Source of the DNA: Nocardioides marmoriginsengisoli
GTDB lineage: Bacteria > Actinomycetota > Actinomycetes > Propionibacteriales > Nocardioidaceae
Reading direction: 5' to 3'
Length of the DNA: 64,000 nt
Assembly (NCBI RefSeq): GCF_003725695.1
Contig: NZ_RJSE01000007.1
Location: 1,304,508 to 1,368,507, forward strand
Part shown: piece by piece, positions 52,482-60,496 of the stretch
Layout of the letters: each line of letters begins with the position of its first letter
How positions within the stretch are numbered: position 1 is the stretch's first letter
Notes under the pieces: model-generated
Seen by the model: only the letters and a program-made list of their open reading frames with translations
Database searches by the model: none
What the model was told of the DNA's origin: nothing
Made by a program: the position numbers and the translations under genes

Positions 52482-54920
52482 CTACCAGCCGGCGCCGAAG
52501 CAGAGGAACGGGACGACGTCGTCGGTCTCTGCGCTGACCCGGGCCAGCGCGTCCGCGGGTGCGGCGCCGCCGGCGACCTGGTGGTGCCAGGACGCGAACA
52601 CCTCGCAGGCGAGGTCGTCGGCGACCAGGGCGAGCGACGAGAGCACCGCCCGGGCGCCGGCGTGCAACCAGACGGCGCTCATCCCGAGGGACTCCTCGCT
52701 GTGCAGGACCGAGCTCTGGCCCAGGTCGCACGCGGAGAGCACGACGACGTCGGGCACCCGGGGGAGCAGGTCGATGTCGTGCCCGAACCAGGGCCCGTCG
52801 GCGAGCTCCACCGCGGCGAACAAGGGGTGGTCGCCCGGATGGGTTCCGTGACCGGCCAGGTGCAGCAGGTCGACCCGGGCCGCGAGCCAGCCCGCCCGGA
52901 CCGAGTCGGCCTCGGCACCGGCCAGGACGTGGCCGCGCGGCCAGCTGTCGTGCGCGCGGCGTACCTCCTCCTCGGCGCGCGCCAGTCGCGGCCCGGCCAG
53001 GAAGCCGACCTCGCGCATCGCGCCGATCGGCTCCCGGGCCGATTCCAGCCACGCGGTCGCGGACGTCGGGACCGTGACCGGCCGTCCGATCAGTCCGGGG
53101 AGCTCGGTCCAGGGCGTCCCGGTCAGGAGGGCCGACGGGGTGAGCACCAGCCGTCGGTAGCCGACGGTGGACAAGGTCGGCCGGATCAGCAGGTCGGCGA
53201 CCTTGGCCAGGTCGGCGCGCAACGAGGTCCGGACGGCGTCGCCCATCGGGCCGGCGCGGTTCTGGGCGGCGAAGTCCAGGTCCGCGGCGATCCGGTCGAG
53301 CAGGGTGCGCACCGGGGCGGCCTCCCCGAGCGGGATCACGGTGGCATCGGTCGCGGTGACCGCGAGCGCGGTCAGGGAGCCGTCCAGGACGAGGTGCGCG
53401 ATCAGCGCGCTGTCGTCGACGGCGAGTCGTGCTTGCAGGGTGGCGAGGTCGGTCGGCTCGCCGACGGTGCCCTGGGTGGCGAACCAGCTGTGCGCGCGGA
53501 TGCGGTCGCGAAGGACGCGGCGGGCGGGCACGTCGGCCGGGTCGGCGAGGCGGAGTGCCGTCAGGTCCGCGGCGAGCCCCGGGTCCGGGGGCGGGCGCAG
53601 CGAGGTGACCCGTGAGGCGAGCGCGCGGGCCCGCTCGGACCACTCGAACAGAACCGCGGGGGACCCGTCGGCCATCGCCGCCCGCAGGCCGAGGCGGGCG
53701 AGGTGCTGGCCGTGCCCGACCGTCGAGGTCTGCAGGTCCAGGGAACCGAAGGTGGCCTGCCAGGAGTGCAGCTCACCGAGTCCCTGACGTGCGTACGAGC
53801 GCGACCTGCCGGGGTGGTTCCGCGCGGCGGCGTGCTCGGCGCGCAGCTCCCGGGTCAGCAGCCGGATGCTGATCGGGGAGTCGGCGTTCGTCCGCACCTT
53901 CGCCAGCCGGGCCGCCGCATCGGGCAGCTCGCGCCGGCGGATCGCCAGCCGGGCGGTGTGCAGGGCGAGCCGGTCGGCGTCGTGGCGGAGACCTGCCTTG
54001 CGGAGGTCGGCCGCCAGGGCGTCGGCGCGCGTGAGGAGCGACTTCGTCGTCGCGCCGCCCTCGATCTCGGCGATGACGACGGCGGCACGTGCCTGGGTCG
54101 CCGGGACCGGGCTGCCGTGGGCGTCGTACCGGCGGGAGGCGCGGGCCGCGAGCGCCCGGCTGCGTGCCGGGTCGTCGGCCAGCACGGTCCGGGCCAGGAT
54201 GATCTCGCAGTCGGCCTGGAACCGCCGCAGGCCGGCGTTCCCGTACGCCGTGACGGCGGCCTCCAGGGCGGCTGCCGCCTCCTGCGCCCGTCCCGACGCG
54301 AGCAGCACCTCGGCGCGGTCCTGCTCGACGATCGCCTGGTTGATCGGAGCCTCCTGGATCAGGACGGCGGCCGCCTCGTCCATGCCGCGGATCGCGGCGA
54401 CCAGGTCGGACCGGAGGAGCTGGGCGTAGGCCAGGTTGAACTGGGCCTTCGCGCGGAGCAGGGTCTCGCCGGCGGCGCCGTACAGGTCGGTGGCCCGGGT
54501 GAAGTCGTCGGCGGCGCGCAGCGGGTCGTTCAGCTTGAGGTACATGTAGCCGCGATTGGTGTGGACGCCGGCGAGGTGCTCGGGCAGGTCCTGCAGCGGT
54601 TCCAGGGCCGCAGCGAACTGGTCGCTGGCCTCGGCGGTGTCACCGTTGCGCATCAGCACCATGCCCAGCTGCGCGTGCGCCAGCCCGAGGGCGAGCCGTG
54701 ACACGCCCTCGCGGGCCAGCACGCCCTGGCACAGCGAGACGGCGCCGGCATGGTTCCCGAGCTCGCCCTCGCCCCAGGCCGCGGTGATGTCCAGGCGGTC
54801 GATCAGGTCGGCGTCCGCGGTTCTCGCGCGCGCCTGGGCGATCAGCTCCAGGGACCGCGCGTACTCGGAGGTGTTCGCGGCCTCGACGGCTCGTTGGTGG
54901 AGGTCCTCAGCGTCGCGCAC
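52482..54920 (-). CDS. TPR-CHAT caspase-like protease
   Basis: An 812-residue protein. Residues about 1-430 are tetratricopeptide-like helical repeats (AVEAANTSEYARSLELIAQA; HLAGVHTNRGYMYLKLNDPL; and similar). The C-terminal CHAT domain (about 520-812) carries the two caspase-type catalytic positions: His about 691 in LHLAGHGTH and Cys about 731 in VVLSACDLG. It is the last gene of a unit with an ECF-like sigma factor, a small protein and a subtilisin-like protease. TPR-CHAT proteins elsewhere are activated by partner binding and cut a specific substrate (Craspase). The substrate here is unknown. A target within the same operon is my inference. Confidence 0.88.
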   Translation of the reverse strand: MRDAEDLHQRAVEAANTSEYARSLELIAQARARTADADLIDRLDITAAWGEGELGNHAGAVSLCQGVLAREGVSRLALGLAHAQLGMVLMRNGDTAEASDQFAAALEPLQDLPEHLAGVHTNRGYMYLKLNDPLRAADDFTRATDLYGAAGETLLRAKAQFNLAYAQLLRSDLVAAIRGMDEAAAVLIQEAPINQAIVEQDRAEVLLASGRAQEAAAALEAAVTAYGNAGLRRFQADCEIILARTVLADDPARSRALAARASRRYDAHGSPVPATQARAAVVIAEIEGGATTKSLLTRADALAADLRKAGLRHDADRLALHTARLAIRRRELPDAAARLAKVRTNADSPISIRLLTRELRAEHAAARNHPGRSRSYARQGLGELHSWQATFGSLDLQTSTVGHGQHLARLGLRAAMADGSPAVLFEWSERARALASRVTSLRPPPDPGLAADLTALRLADPADVPARRVLRDRIRAHSWFATQGTVGEPTDLATLQARLAVDDSALIAHLVLDGSLTALAVTATDATVIPLGEAAPVRTLLDRIAADLDFAAQNRAGPMGDAVRTSLRADLAKVADLLIRPTLSTVGYRRLVLTPSALLTGTPWTELPGLIGRPVTVPTSATAWLESAREPIGAMREVGFLAGPRLARAEEEVRRAHDSWPRGHVLAGAEADSVRAGWLAARVDLLHLAGHGTHPGDHPLFAAVELADGPWFGHDIDLLPRVPDVVVLSACDLGQSSVLHSEESLGMSAVWLHAGARAVLSSLALVADDLACEVFASWHHQVAGGAAPADALARVSAETDDVVPFLCFGAGW

Positions 54921-54926
54921 GCGACC

Positions 54927-56627
54927 TCACGGCTGCAGCCGGTCCAGGGGTCCGGTGCCCTCGGTGATCCGCGTCCAGGCCCGGCTGACCGCGGCGGCGC
55001 TGTCGTCGTCCTGGGGGTCGATCGGCCCGAGCTCGGCCGCGAACAGCCCCGCCCACAGCGGTGCCGAGAACGACGTCCCGCTCCAGAGACCGAATCCGGC
55101 GCTGAAGTCGTCGGGGTCGATGGCTTCCCGGATCCGTCCGTCGAGCTCGACCCGGGCGATCGGCTCGTAGCCGCCCTGGAAGTTGGTCGGCATCGTGCTC
55201 ATCACCGCGGCCCCCGGGGCGAAGGCGCGCACCCAGGGACCGGCATTGCTGAACAGCGCGTCGCTGCCGTTCGGGTTGAGGGCGCCGATCGTCACCACCG
55301 GGACCGCGTCCGGGGTCGCTTGGTACGGGCCGGCGCCGGAGGTCCACGGGCTGAACGACGCCGGGAACCCGGGGCGGGCGGTGGAGTCGTTGCCCGCCGA
55401 GCAGGTCACCACCACGCCGGCCTTCCCGAGGACCTGCAGCGGCAGGTAGATCGTGGCGTCGAAGGCCAGGTCCGCGGGCGTCTCGTGGTAGTACCCCATC
55501 GACAGGTTCAGGACGTCGATCGCTCGGCCGCCCTGCTCGCCCTCGCGGTGCCGGCGGGCGAGCTCGGCGATCTGGGTGAGCGCGTCGATCAGGTCGCTCT
55601 CCGGGATCGGGCCGGCGGACGGGGTGATCCGCCAGGCGATGATGTCGGCGTCGGGGCAGGCCTGGTGGACGATCCCGGCGATGAAGGTGCCGTGGCCCGA
55701 GTCGGTGTCGATCTCGCCGTCGAGCATGCCCACCTGGTCCGGGACGATCTCCGGAGCCGTCAGCGGGTCGGTGTAGCCGATCGGATTGCCGTCGATCGTG
55801 ACGTCCTGCTGGACGATGTCGTCCAGCCAGGGGTGGGTGCCGCACCCGGTGTCCAGGAGGGCGACGACCGGTCGTCGCCCGGTGAACTGGTCCTTGTCGA
55901 GACGCCGCGGCGCAGGGCCGACGTACGCGATCGGCTGGCGTCCGCCGGACCCCGGGTAGCCGTAGGTGGCGACGGCGGCGCCGGAACCCTCGTACGGGTG
56001 TCCCACGGCGAACGGGTGGCCGACGGCGAACGGGTGGCCGACCGCGAACGGGTGCCCGACGGCGAACGGGTGCCCGACCGCGAACGGGTGCCCGACCGCG
56101 AACGGGTTCGCCTCGGTGTCGCCGAGGGTGAGGAGGTGGTCGAGGCCGACGCCCGCGACCGGCCCGCCGCGCAAGGTGCGGAGGTGCTGCAGGACGGTCC
56201 ACGCGTCCGGCGCCTCGGTGGCGTCGGGGCCTTCGGCGAGCAGCTCGACCCGGGCGATCCCGGTGTCGAGCTGGTACGCCGGCAGCTCCCGGTTCTCGGC
56301 ATCGCGGCGCTCGATCTGCCAGCCGAAGCGCTGCGCGATCCGGGACAGGTCGTCGAGCAGGTCGGTGTCCTCGCGGAGCACCGTCCGGCGCGCGACGATC
56401 AGGCGCGAGCTGCAGTACCAGGTCGGCCCCGGCCGGACGTCGGTGGCGCGGAGTGCGCTGGCCGGGTCGAGCGCCCGGGGCGCCAGCTTGTCGATCCGGG
56501 CCTGCTCGGCGGCCCGGGCTCGTGCGACCCGCGCGTCGCGGCGCCGCCGTCGCTCGATCCGGTCGCGCAGGGCTGTGAGCTCCTCGGCCGAGAGCTTGGT
56601 GGCGCGGGCGGGCTTCTCCTCGGGCAT
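54927..56627 (-). CDS. Cytoplasmic-type subtilisin-like (S8) protease with FAVGHP repeats
   Basis: A 566-residue S8 protease. The catalytic triad is Asp about 259 (VALLDTG), His about 312 (SGHGTFIAG) and Ser about 519 (GTSFSAP), with the oxyanion Asn near 413 (SAGND). The first 170 residues form a charged, Arg-rich N-terminal domain; residues 176-211 hold six exact FAVGHP hexapeptides. There is no signal peptide, so it appears to act inside the cell. It lies 6 nt before the TPR-CHAT gene and behind the sigma-factor unit. Repeats of this kind lack a known role; they may act as a flexible, aggregation-prone or pro-region linker. Confidence 0.9.
   Translation of the reverse strand: MPEEKPARATKLSAEELTALRDRIERRRRRDARVARARAAEQARIDKLAPRALDPASALRATDVRPGPTWYCSSRLIVARRTVLREDTDLLDDLSRIAQRFGWQIERRDAENRELPAYQLDTGIARVELLAEGPDATEAPDAWTVLQHLRTLRGGPVAGVGLDHLLTLGDTEANPFAVGHPFAVGHPFAVGHPFAVGHPFAVGHPFAVGHPYEGSGAAVATYGYPGSGGRQPIAYVGPAPRRLDKDQFTGRRPVVALLDTGCGTHPWLDDIVQQDVTIDGNPIGYTDPLTAPEIVPDQVGMLDGEIDTDSGHGTFIAGIVHQACPDADIIAWRITPSAGPIPESDLIDALTQIAELARRHREGEQGGRAIDVLNLSMGYYHETPADLAFDATIYLPLQVLGKAGVVVTCSAGNDSTARPGFPASFSPWTSGAGPYQATPDAVPVVTIGALNPNGSDALFSNAGPWVRAFAPGAAVMSTMPTNFQGGYEPIARVELDGRIREAIDPDDFSAGFGLWSGTSFSAPLWAGLFAAELGPIDPQDDDSAAAVSRAWTRITEGTGPLDRLQP
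55995..56102 (-). repeat. Six tandem 18-bp units encoding FAVGHP
   Basis: Within the subtilase gene, six 18-bp units run head to tail. On the plus strand each carries GAACGGGT, and units differ only by a few synonymous changes (GTGGCC/GTGCCC, CGACGG/CGACCG). The encoded peptide FAVGHP is the same in all six. The near-identical DNA suggests recent expansion by slippage, so copy number may vary between strains. Confidence 0.9.
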
Positions 56628-56636
56628 GGCGGAACC

Positions 56637-57122
56637 TCAGATCCAGAAGGGAGGGGTGACGAGCGGGCGGGTGCTGCTCGGATCCGAGACGAAGGTGAGC
56701 CGGCAGGCTCCTGTCGGGGTGACCGGGAACTCGAAGCGTCCGGACTCGCCGACCTGGGTTTCATCGGTGGTGGGCTTGGCGCCCATCGAGGTGAGGAAGA
56801 CGGTCATCGGCTGCGCCGGCACGACCCAGCCGTCCAGGCGCGCCTGGCGCTGGCTCCGGGAGATCCGGAGCTGGACCCGGAAGCCGGGCCCGAGGTACTC
56901 CAGCGACCAGGTGCCGACCTCGTCGGGGGCGCGCAGCATCGCGACCGAGCGGACCCCGGAGAGCTCCTTGTCCCACTCGACCAGGGTCAGCAGCTCGGCG
57001 TCGAGGTCGTTGGTCTCGATCCGGGCCAGGACGCCCTCGGCGAGGTCGTCGGGCGGTGGGTCGAGCTTCTCCCAGAGCGCGGCGATCGCGTCCAGGAGCT
57101 CGTCGTCGTCCGGGCCGGCCAT
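56637..57122 (-). CDS. Sigma-associated small protein of unknown function
   Basis: A 161-residue protein. The N-terminal helical part (LLDAIAALWEKLDPPPDDLAEGVLARIETNDLDAELLTLV) and C-terminal beta-rich part (VQLRISRSQRQARLDGWVVPAQP and ESGRFEFPVTPTGACRLTF) match a Streptomyces-type family found beside ECF sigma factors, from memory. The ATG overlaps the sigma-factor stop (ATGA, 57122), and a subtilase and TPR-CHAT protease follow. It has no membrane segment. It is a candidate regulator (anti-sigma-like) or protease substrate; neither can be shown from sequence. Confidence 0.7.
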   Translation of the reverse strand: MAGPDDDELLDAIAALWEKLDPPPDDLAEGVLARIETNDLDAELLTLVEWDKELSGVRSVAMLRAPDEVGTWSLEYLGPGFRVQLRISRSQRQARLDGWVVPAQPMTVFLTSMGAKPTTDETQVGESGRFEFPVTPTGACRLTFVSDPSSTRPLVTPPFWI

Positions 57123-57721
57123 CAGAACGCCCCCTCGCTGATCAGCTCGCCGCGGAGCTTGTCCAGGCAGCGGGCCCGGGTCGGGCCGATGCTGCCCACC
57201 GGCATGTCCAGCGCCTCGGAGACCTCGGCGTACTCGGGACGCGGGCCGGCCGCGAGCATCCGCAGCAACGACTGGCAGCGCTCGGAGATGCGGCTGAGGC
57301 AGCGCCGCAGGACGACCTGGTCGTCGGCCAGCACGATCCCGTCCTCGGGGCCGTCCACGGCGGGCAGCGCCCAGGACAGCACGTCGCCGTCGGTGGCGAC
57401 CTCGCGGCGTACCCGCTTGCTGACCTTCCACGCCTCCCGGCGCGCGGTGGTGCAGAGCCAGCCGGAGACCGCGAGCGGGCTGCTGATCGCCTCGGCGTTG
57501 TCGACCAGGGTCAGCCAGGTGTTCTGGACGACGTCCTCGGCCGTCGCCCGGTCCAGGCCGGTCGCGCGCACGACCTGCCAGAGGATCGGGCTGAGCAGCC
57601 GGACCAGCTCGTCGAGCGCGTCCCGGTCGCCGTCGCGCCAGGCCGTGAAGGCAGCGGCGGACGCGGTCCAGCGGGCGCTCGCAGGCACCTCGGTACCGAA
57701 CCCCTCAGAAACGCTGACCAC
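57122..57721 (-). CDS. ECF-like RNA polymerase sigma factor
   Basis: A 199-residue sigma-70 family protein. Region 2 (FTAWRDGDRDALDELVRLLSPILWQVVRATGLDRATAEDVVQNTWLTLVDN) is split by the usual helix junctions, and region 4 has CLSRISERCQSLLRMLAAGP and VSEALDMPVGSIGPTRARCLDKLR. It lacks regions 1 and 3, so it is extracytoplasmic-function-like. It heads the unit sigma, partner, subtilase and TPR-CHAT. The start is uncertain: GTG 57721 was chosen, but a more upstream in-frame region (to 57790) and a GTG near 57691 are possible. TAGATT lies about 20 nt upstream of GTG 57721. Confidence 0.85.
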   Translation of the reverse strand: MVSVSEGFGTEVPASARWTASAAAFTAWRDGDRDALDELVRLLSPILWQVVRATGLDRATAEDVVQNTWLTLVDNAEAISSPLAVSGWLCTTARREAWKVSKRVRREVATDGDVLSWALPAVDGPEDGIVLADDQVVLRRCLSRISERCQSLLRMLAAGPRPEYAEVSEALDMPVGSIGPTRARCLDKLRGELISEGAF

Positions 57722-57831
57722 ATCCCTGCACCCGTCGAATCTAGTGGAGGGTGCGGATGCGGGGCCAGAGCCCGCCCTGATCAGATCCATGCCGACCCAG
57801 AGCGCTCACCCGGGCCGGTGATACGTCCGGG

Positions 57832-58701
57832 TCAGTAGATTTCGGGCAGCTCGCTGGCCTTGCCGGTGAAGGTCGGCTCGCGCTTCTCCAGGAACGCGGC
57901 GACGCCCTCCTTGCCGTCGCCGACGGAGGCGTGCCACATCGCCAGGCTGTCGGCGCGGTGCGCCTCGATCGGGTGGGCGGCGGCGGAGTTGCGGTACAGC
58001 ATCTGCTTGGCCAGGCCGAGGGCGACCGGGGAGCGGCCGACGACGAACGAGCGGGCCAGCCCGTACGCCGCGTCGAGGAGCTCCTCGGGCTCGTGCACCG
58101 AGCGCAGCAGCCGGCCGGCGAGGGCCTGCTCCGCGGTCAGGATCTCGGCGGAGTACACCCACTCAAGGGCCTGCTGGATGCCGACGATCCGCGGCAGGAA
58201 CCAGGAGGACGCCGCCTCCGGGACGATGCCGAGCTTGCCGAACACGAAGCCGATCCGGGCCTTCGTCGAGGCCAGCCGGATGTCCATCGCCAGCGTCATG
58301 GTGGCGCCGATGCCGACCGCCGGGCCGTTGATCGCCGCGATCACCGGCTTGGGGCAGGCGTGGATGGCCAGGGTCACCTTGCCGCCGGTGTCCCGGACGC
58401 CGGACTGGACCGGCTCGTCGTACAGGCGGTCACCGGCGAGGTCGGCCGGGGTCGGCGCCACGGTCTCGTCGAGGCCGAAGACGTTGCCGGTGGCGGAGAG
58501 GTCCATGCCGGCGCAGAACGCGCGCCCGGAGCCGGTCACCACGATCGCCTTGATGCTGTCGTCGCCGGCGGCGTCGAGGAAGAACCGCTCGAGCTCGCGC
58601 GCCATCGTGACGGTGAACGAGTTCAGCGCGTCCGGGCGGTCCAGCAGCAGGGTGGCGATGCCGTCGTCGTCGACGGTCACGGAGAGGGTCTCGAAGGTCA
58701 C
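57832..58701 (-). CDS. Crotonase-family enoyl-CoA hydratase/isomerase
   Basis: A 289-residue crotonase. The oxyanion hole has VTGSGRAFCAGMDLSATG and INGPAVGIGATMTLAMDIRLAS, the glutamate region is FGKLGIVPEAASSWFLPRIVG (with both crotonase Glu positions possible), and a C-terminal helix carries FLEKREPTFTGK, common in actinobacterial EchA proteins. It acts on an acyl-CoA. The GTG overlaps the LCP-protein stop (GTGA, 58698-58701), so it is co-translated with that gene, which has no obvious metabolic link to it. Confidence 0.9.
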   Translation of the reverse strand: MTFETLSVTVDDDGIATLLLDRPDALNSFTVTMARELERFFLDAAGDDSIKAIVVTGSGRAFCAGMDLSATGNVFGLDETVAPTPADLAGDRLYDEPVQSGVRDTGGKVTLAIHACPKPVIAAINGPAVGIGATMTLAMDIRLASTKARIGFVFGKLGIVPEAASSWFLPRIVGIQQALEWVYSAEILTAEQALAGRLLRSVHEPEELLDAAYGLARSFVVGRSPVALGLAKQMLYRNSAAAHPIEAHRADSLAMWHASVGDGKEGVAAFLEKREPTFTGKASELPEIY

Positions 58702-59867
58702 TTGACGAATCCTGTCGGTGTGCAGAGGTCGGCGCCGACCTCGTCGGTTCGGTCTTCCTTGATGAGCTTGAGCAGCGCGAGCGCGCGGTCGCGGTCCCAG
58801 TTGATCGCCTGGTCGCGGATCGGCATCCCGCAGGTCAGTCCGTCCTTGCCGTTGACCTGCGTCATCGCCCGGGCGAACCTGCCGAGCGCGATGATGCCGG
58901 TGCCGTCGCTGACCTTCAGCGTCGAGGTGCCGGCGTTGATCACCCGGGAGTAGCGCCACGGGTTGATCACCGTCCACGGCGAGATCACCTTCTTGCCGAG
59001 CGCGGTCACCACCTCGCGCTGGTGCTGGGCCCGGGTGATGTCGCCGTACTTCTGGACGTACCGGGAGCGGGAGTAGGCCAGCGCGGTGACGCCGTTGGCG
59101 TTCTGGCAGCCCTTCTTGATGTTCAGGTTCGCCTTCTTGTCGCGCATCCGCTTGGTCGGGCAGATCTCGACCCCGCCGACCGCGTCGACCGCCTTCACCA
59201 GACCGCCGAAGCCGATCTCGACGTAGTGGTCGATCCGGACGCCGGTGTTGTTCTCGATCGTCCGGACCAGCAGCTTGGGGCCGCCGTACGCGAAGGCCGC
59301 GTTGATCTTCGTCCGTCCGTACCCGGGGATCGGGACCAGCGAGTCGCGGGGGATCGACATCAGCAGCGGCTTCCCGGAGCCGAGGTGCAGCATCATGATC
59401 GTGTCGGTGCGCTGGCCGATCTTGCCGACGCCGCCGGCGCCGTACTTCTTGAGCTCGGCCTTGGTCAGCCCGGCCCGGCTGTCCGACCCGACGATCAGGT
59501 AGGTGGTGCCGTCCTGCTCGGCCGGCCGGCCCTTCGCGGGGAACGCGTCCACCGAGTCGATCTTCTTGACCGCGATCACCGGGACCGCGACCAGGTAGGC
59601 GACCCAGGCGAGCAGCAGCAGCGGGAGCAGCAGCAGGATCCGGCGCGCGTACTTGACCGGCTTCGGGCGCGGCGGCAGGCCCGGCGTCGGCAGCCCCTTG
59701 CCGCCCGGCCTGCGCGGCGGCGGCCCGGAGTGTGCGGCGGACGGTGACCGGGGCGGAGCCGGGATCACCTGGGTGTGCTCGGGCTCGTCGGGAGTCCGGC
59801 CCACGGGACGACCCTTCTTCCCGTAGAGCCAGTCGTACTCCGGCTCGTCGGAGGGGCGGTCAGGCAT
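58698..59867 (-). CDS. LytR-CpsA-Psr (LCP) family wall-glycan transferase
   Basis: A 389-residue LCP protein. The cytoplasmic Pro-rich N-terminus (about 1-75) is followed by one membrane helix (about 80-102), then the LCP domain from about residue 125: YLIVGSDSRAGL, RTDTIMMLHLGSGKPLLMSIPRDS, INAAFAYGG and ALAYSRSRYVQKYGDITRAQHQREV. These Arg/Asp residues bind polyprenyl-phosphate; LCP enzymes attach polymers to peptidoglycan. ATG 59867 follows TACCGT by 7 nt. A longer reading upstream was rejected. It is divergent from a thioesterase gene. A second LCP protein starts at 60.5 kb. Confidence 0.93.
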   Translation of the reverse strand: MPDRPSDEPEYDWLYGKKGRPVGRTPDEPEHTQVIPAPPRSPSAAHSGPPPRRPGGKGLPTPGLPPRPKPVKYARRILLLLPLLLLAWVAYLVAVPVIAVKKIDSVDAFPAKGRPAEQDGTTYLIVGSDSRAGLTKAELKKYGAGGVGKIGQRTDTIMMLHLGSGKPLLMSIPRDSLVPIPGYGRTKINAAFAYGGPKLLVRTIENNTGVRIDHYVEIGFGGLVKAVDAVGGVEICPTKRMRDKKANLNIKKGCQNANGVTALAYSRSRYVQKYGDITRAQHQREVVTALGKKVISPWTVINPWRYSRVINAGTSTLKVSDGTGIIALGRFARAMTQVNGKDGLTCGMPIRDQAINWDRDRALALLKLIKEDRTDEVGADLCTPTGFVK

Positions 59868-59940
59868 GGCGACGACGGTACAGGGAGGTGCGAAGGTCAA
59901 CCGTGTACGGATCGGCCACCGGGACCCTAGGGTGCGACTC

Positions 59941-60438
59941 ATGGAGCCGTTGCCGCCGTCGTACGGGCGGGTCGTGCTGACCCTGCTCGCCAACCAGAAC
60001 CACGTGAACCTGCTCGGCAACGTGCACGGCGGCGAGGTGATGCGCCTGGTGGACTCGACCGCCGGGGCCGCCGCCGGCCGGCACAGCGGCGGGCCCGCGG
60101 TGACCGCCGCGATGGACGAGATGGCCTTCCTGGCCCCGGTCAAGGTCGGTGACATCCTGCGCGCTACCGCCCAGGTGAACTGGGCCGGCCGCACCTCGAT
60201 GGAGGTCGGCGTCCGGGTGGAGAGCGAGCCGTGGAACCAGGCCGGCACCGATCCGGTGCACGTCGCGTCGGCGTACCTGGTCTTCGTCGCGATCGACCCG
60301 GACGGCGAACCGCGCCCGGTTCCGCCGCTGCTCCCCGAGTCCCCGGACGAGGTACGACGGGCCCGCGAGGCCGAGATCCGGCGCGCTCACCGGCTCGCGC
60401 AGAAGCAGGAGATCCTGGCGGCGCGCGACAACGGATAG
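59941..60438 (+). CDS. Acyl-CoA thioesterase (hotdog fold)
   Basis: A 165-residue hotdog thioesterase. Conserved: NHVNLLGNVHGGEVMRLVDSTAGAAAGRH, with the Asp-containing catalytic helix (GEVMRLVDSTAG), and MDEMAFLAPVKVGDILRATAQVNWAGRTSMEVGVRVESE. It hydrolyses an acyl-CoA, as in the YciA/BFIT group. The ATG at 59941 follows TAGGGT by 7 nt; an upstream in-frame start at 59866 overlaps the LCP gene and lacks support. It is divergent from the first LCP gene and in line with the second. Confidence 0.88.
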   Translation: MEPLPPSYGRVVLTLLANQNHVNLLGNVHGGEVMRLVDSTAGAAAGRHSGGPAVTAAMDEMAFLAPVKVGDILRATAQVNWAGRTSMEVGVRVESEPWNQAGTDPVHVASAYLVFVAIDPDGEPRPVPPLLPESPDEVRRAREAEIRRAHRLAQKQEILAARDNG

Positions 60439-60496
60439 GCCGGATCTCGGCGCGGCGTGACCGGTGTGACGCTTGTGACTGGTGATACTGACGGCT

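Noticed and set aside
55995-56102. CRISPR-like array
   Set aside because: Six contiguous 18-bp units without spacers lie in frame inside a coding sequence.
52482-57790. Type III-E CRISPR (Craspase) locus
   Set aside because: No repeat array and no gRAMP/Cas7-11 gene nearby; only the TPR-CHAT and sigma theme is shared.
54750-57821. 1023-residue plus-strand frame over the sigma/CHAT cluster
   Set aside because: Opposite-strand genes carry full catalytic motifs; this frame is compositionally biased and matches nothing.
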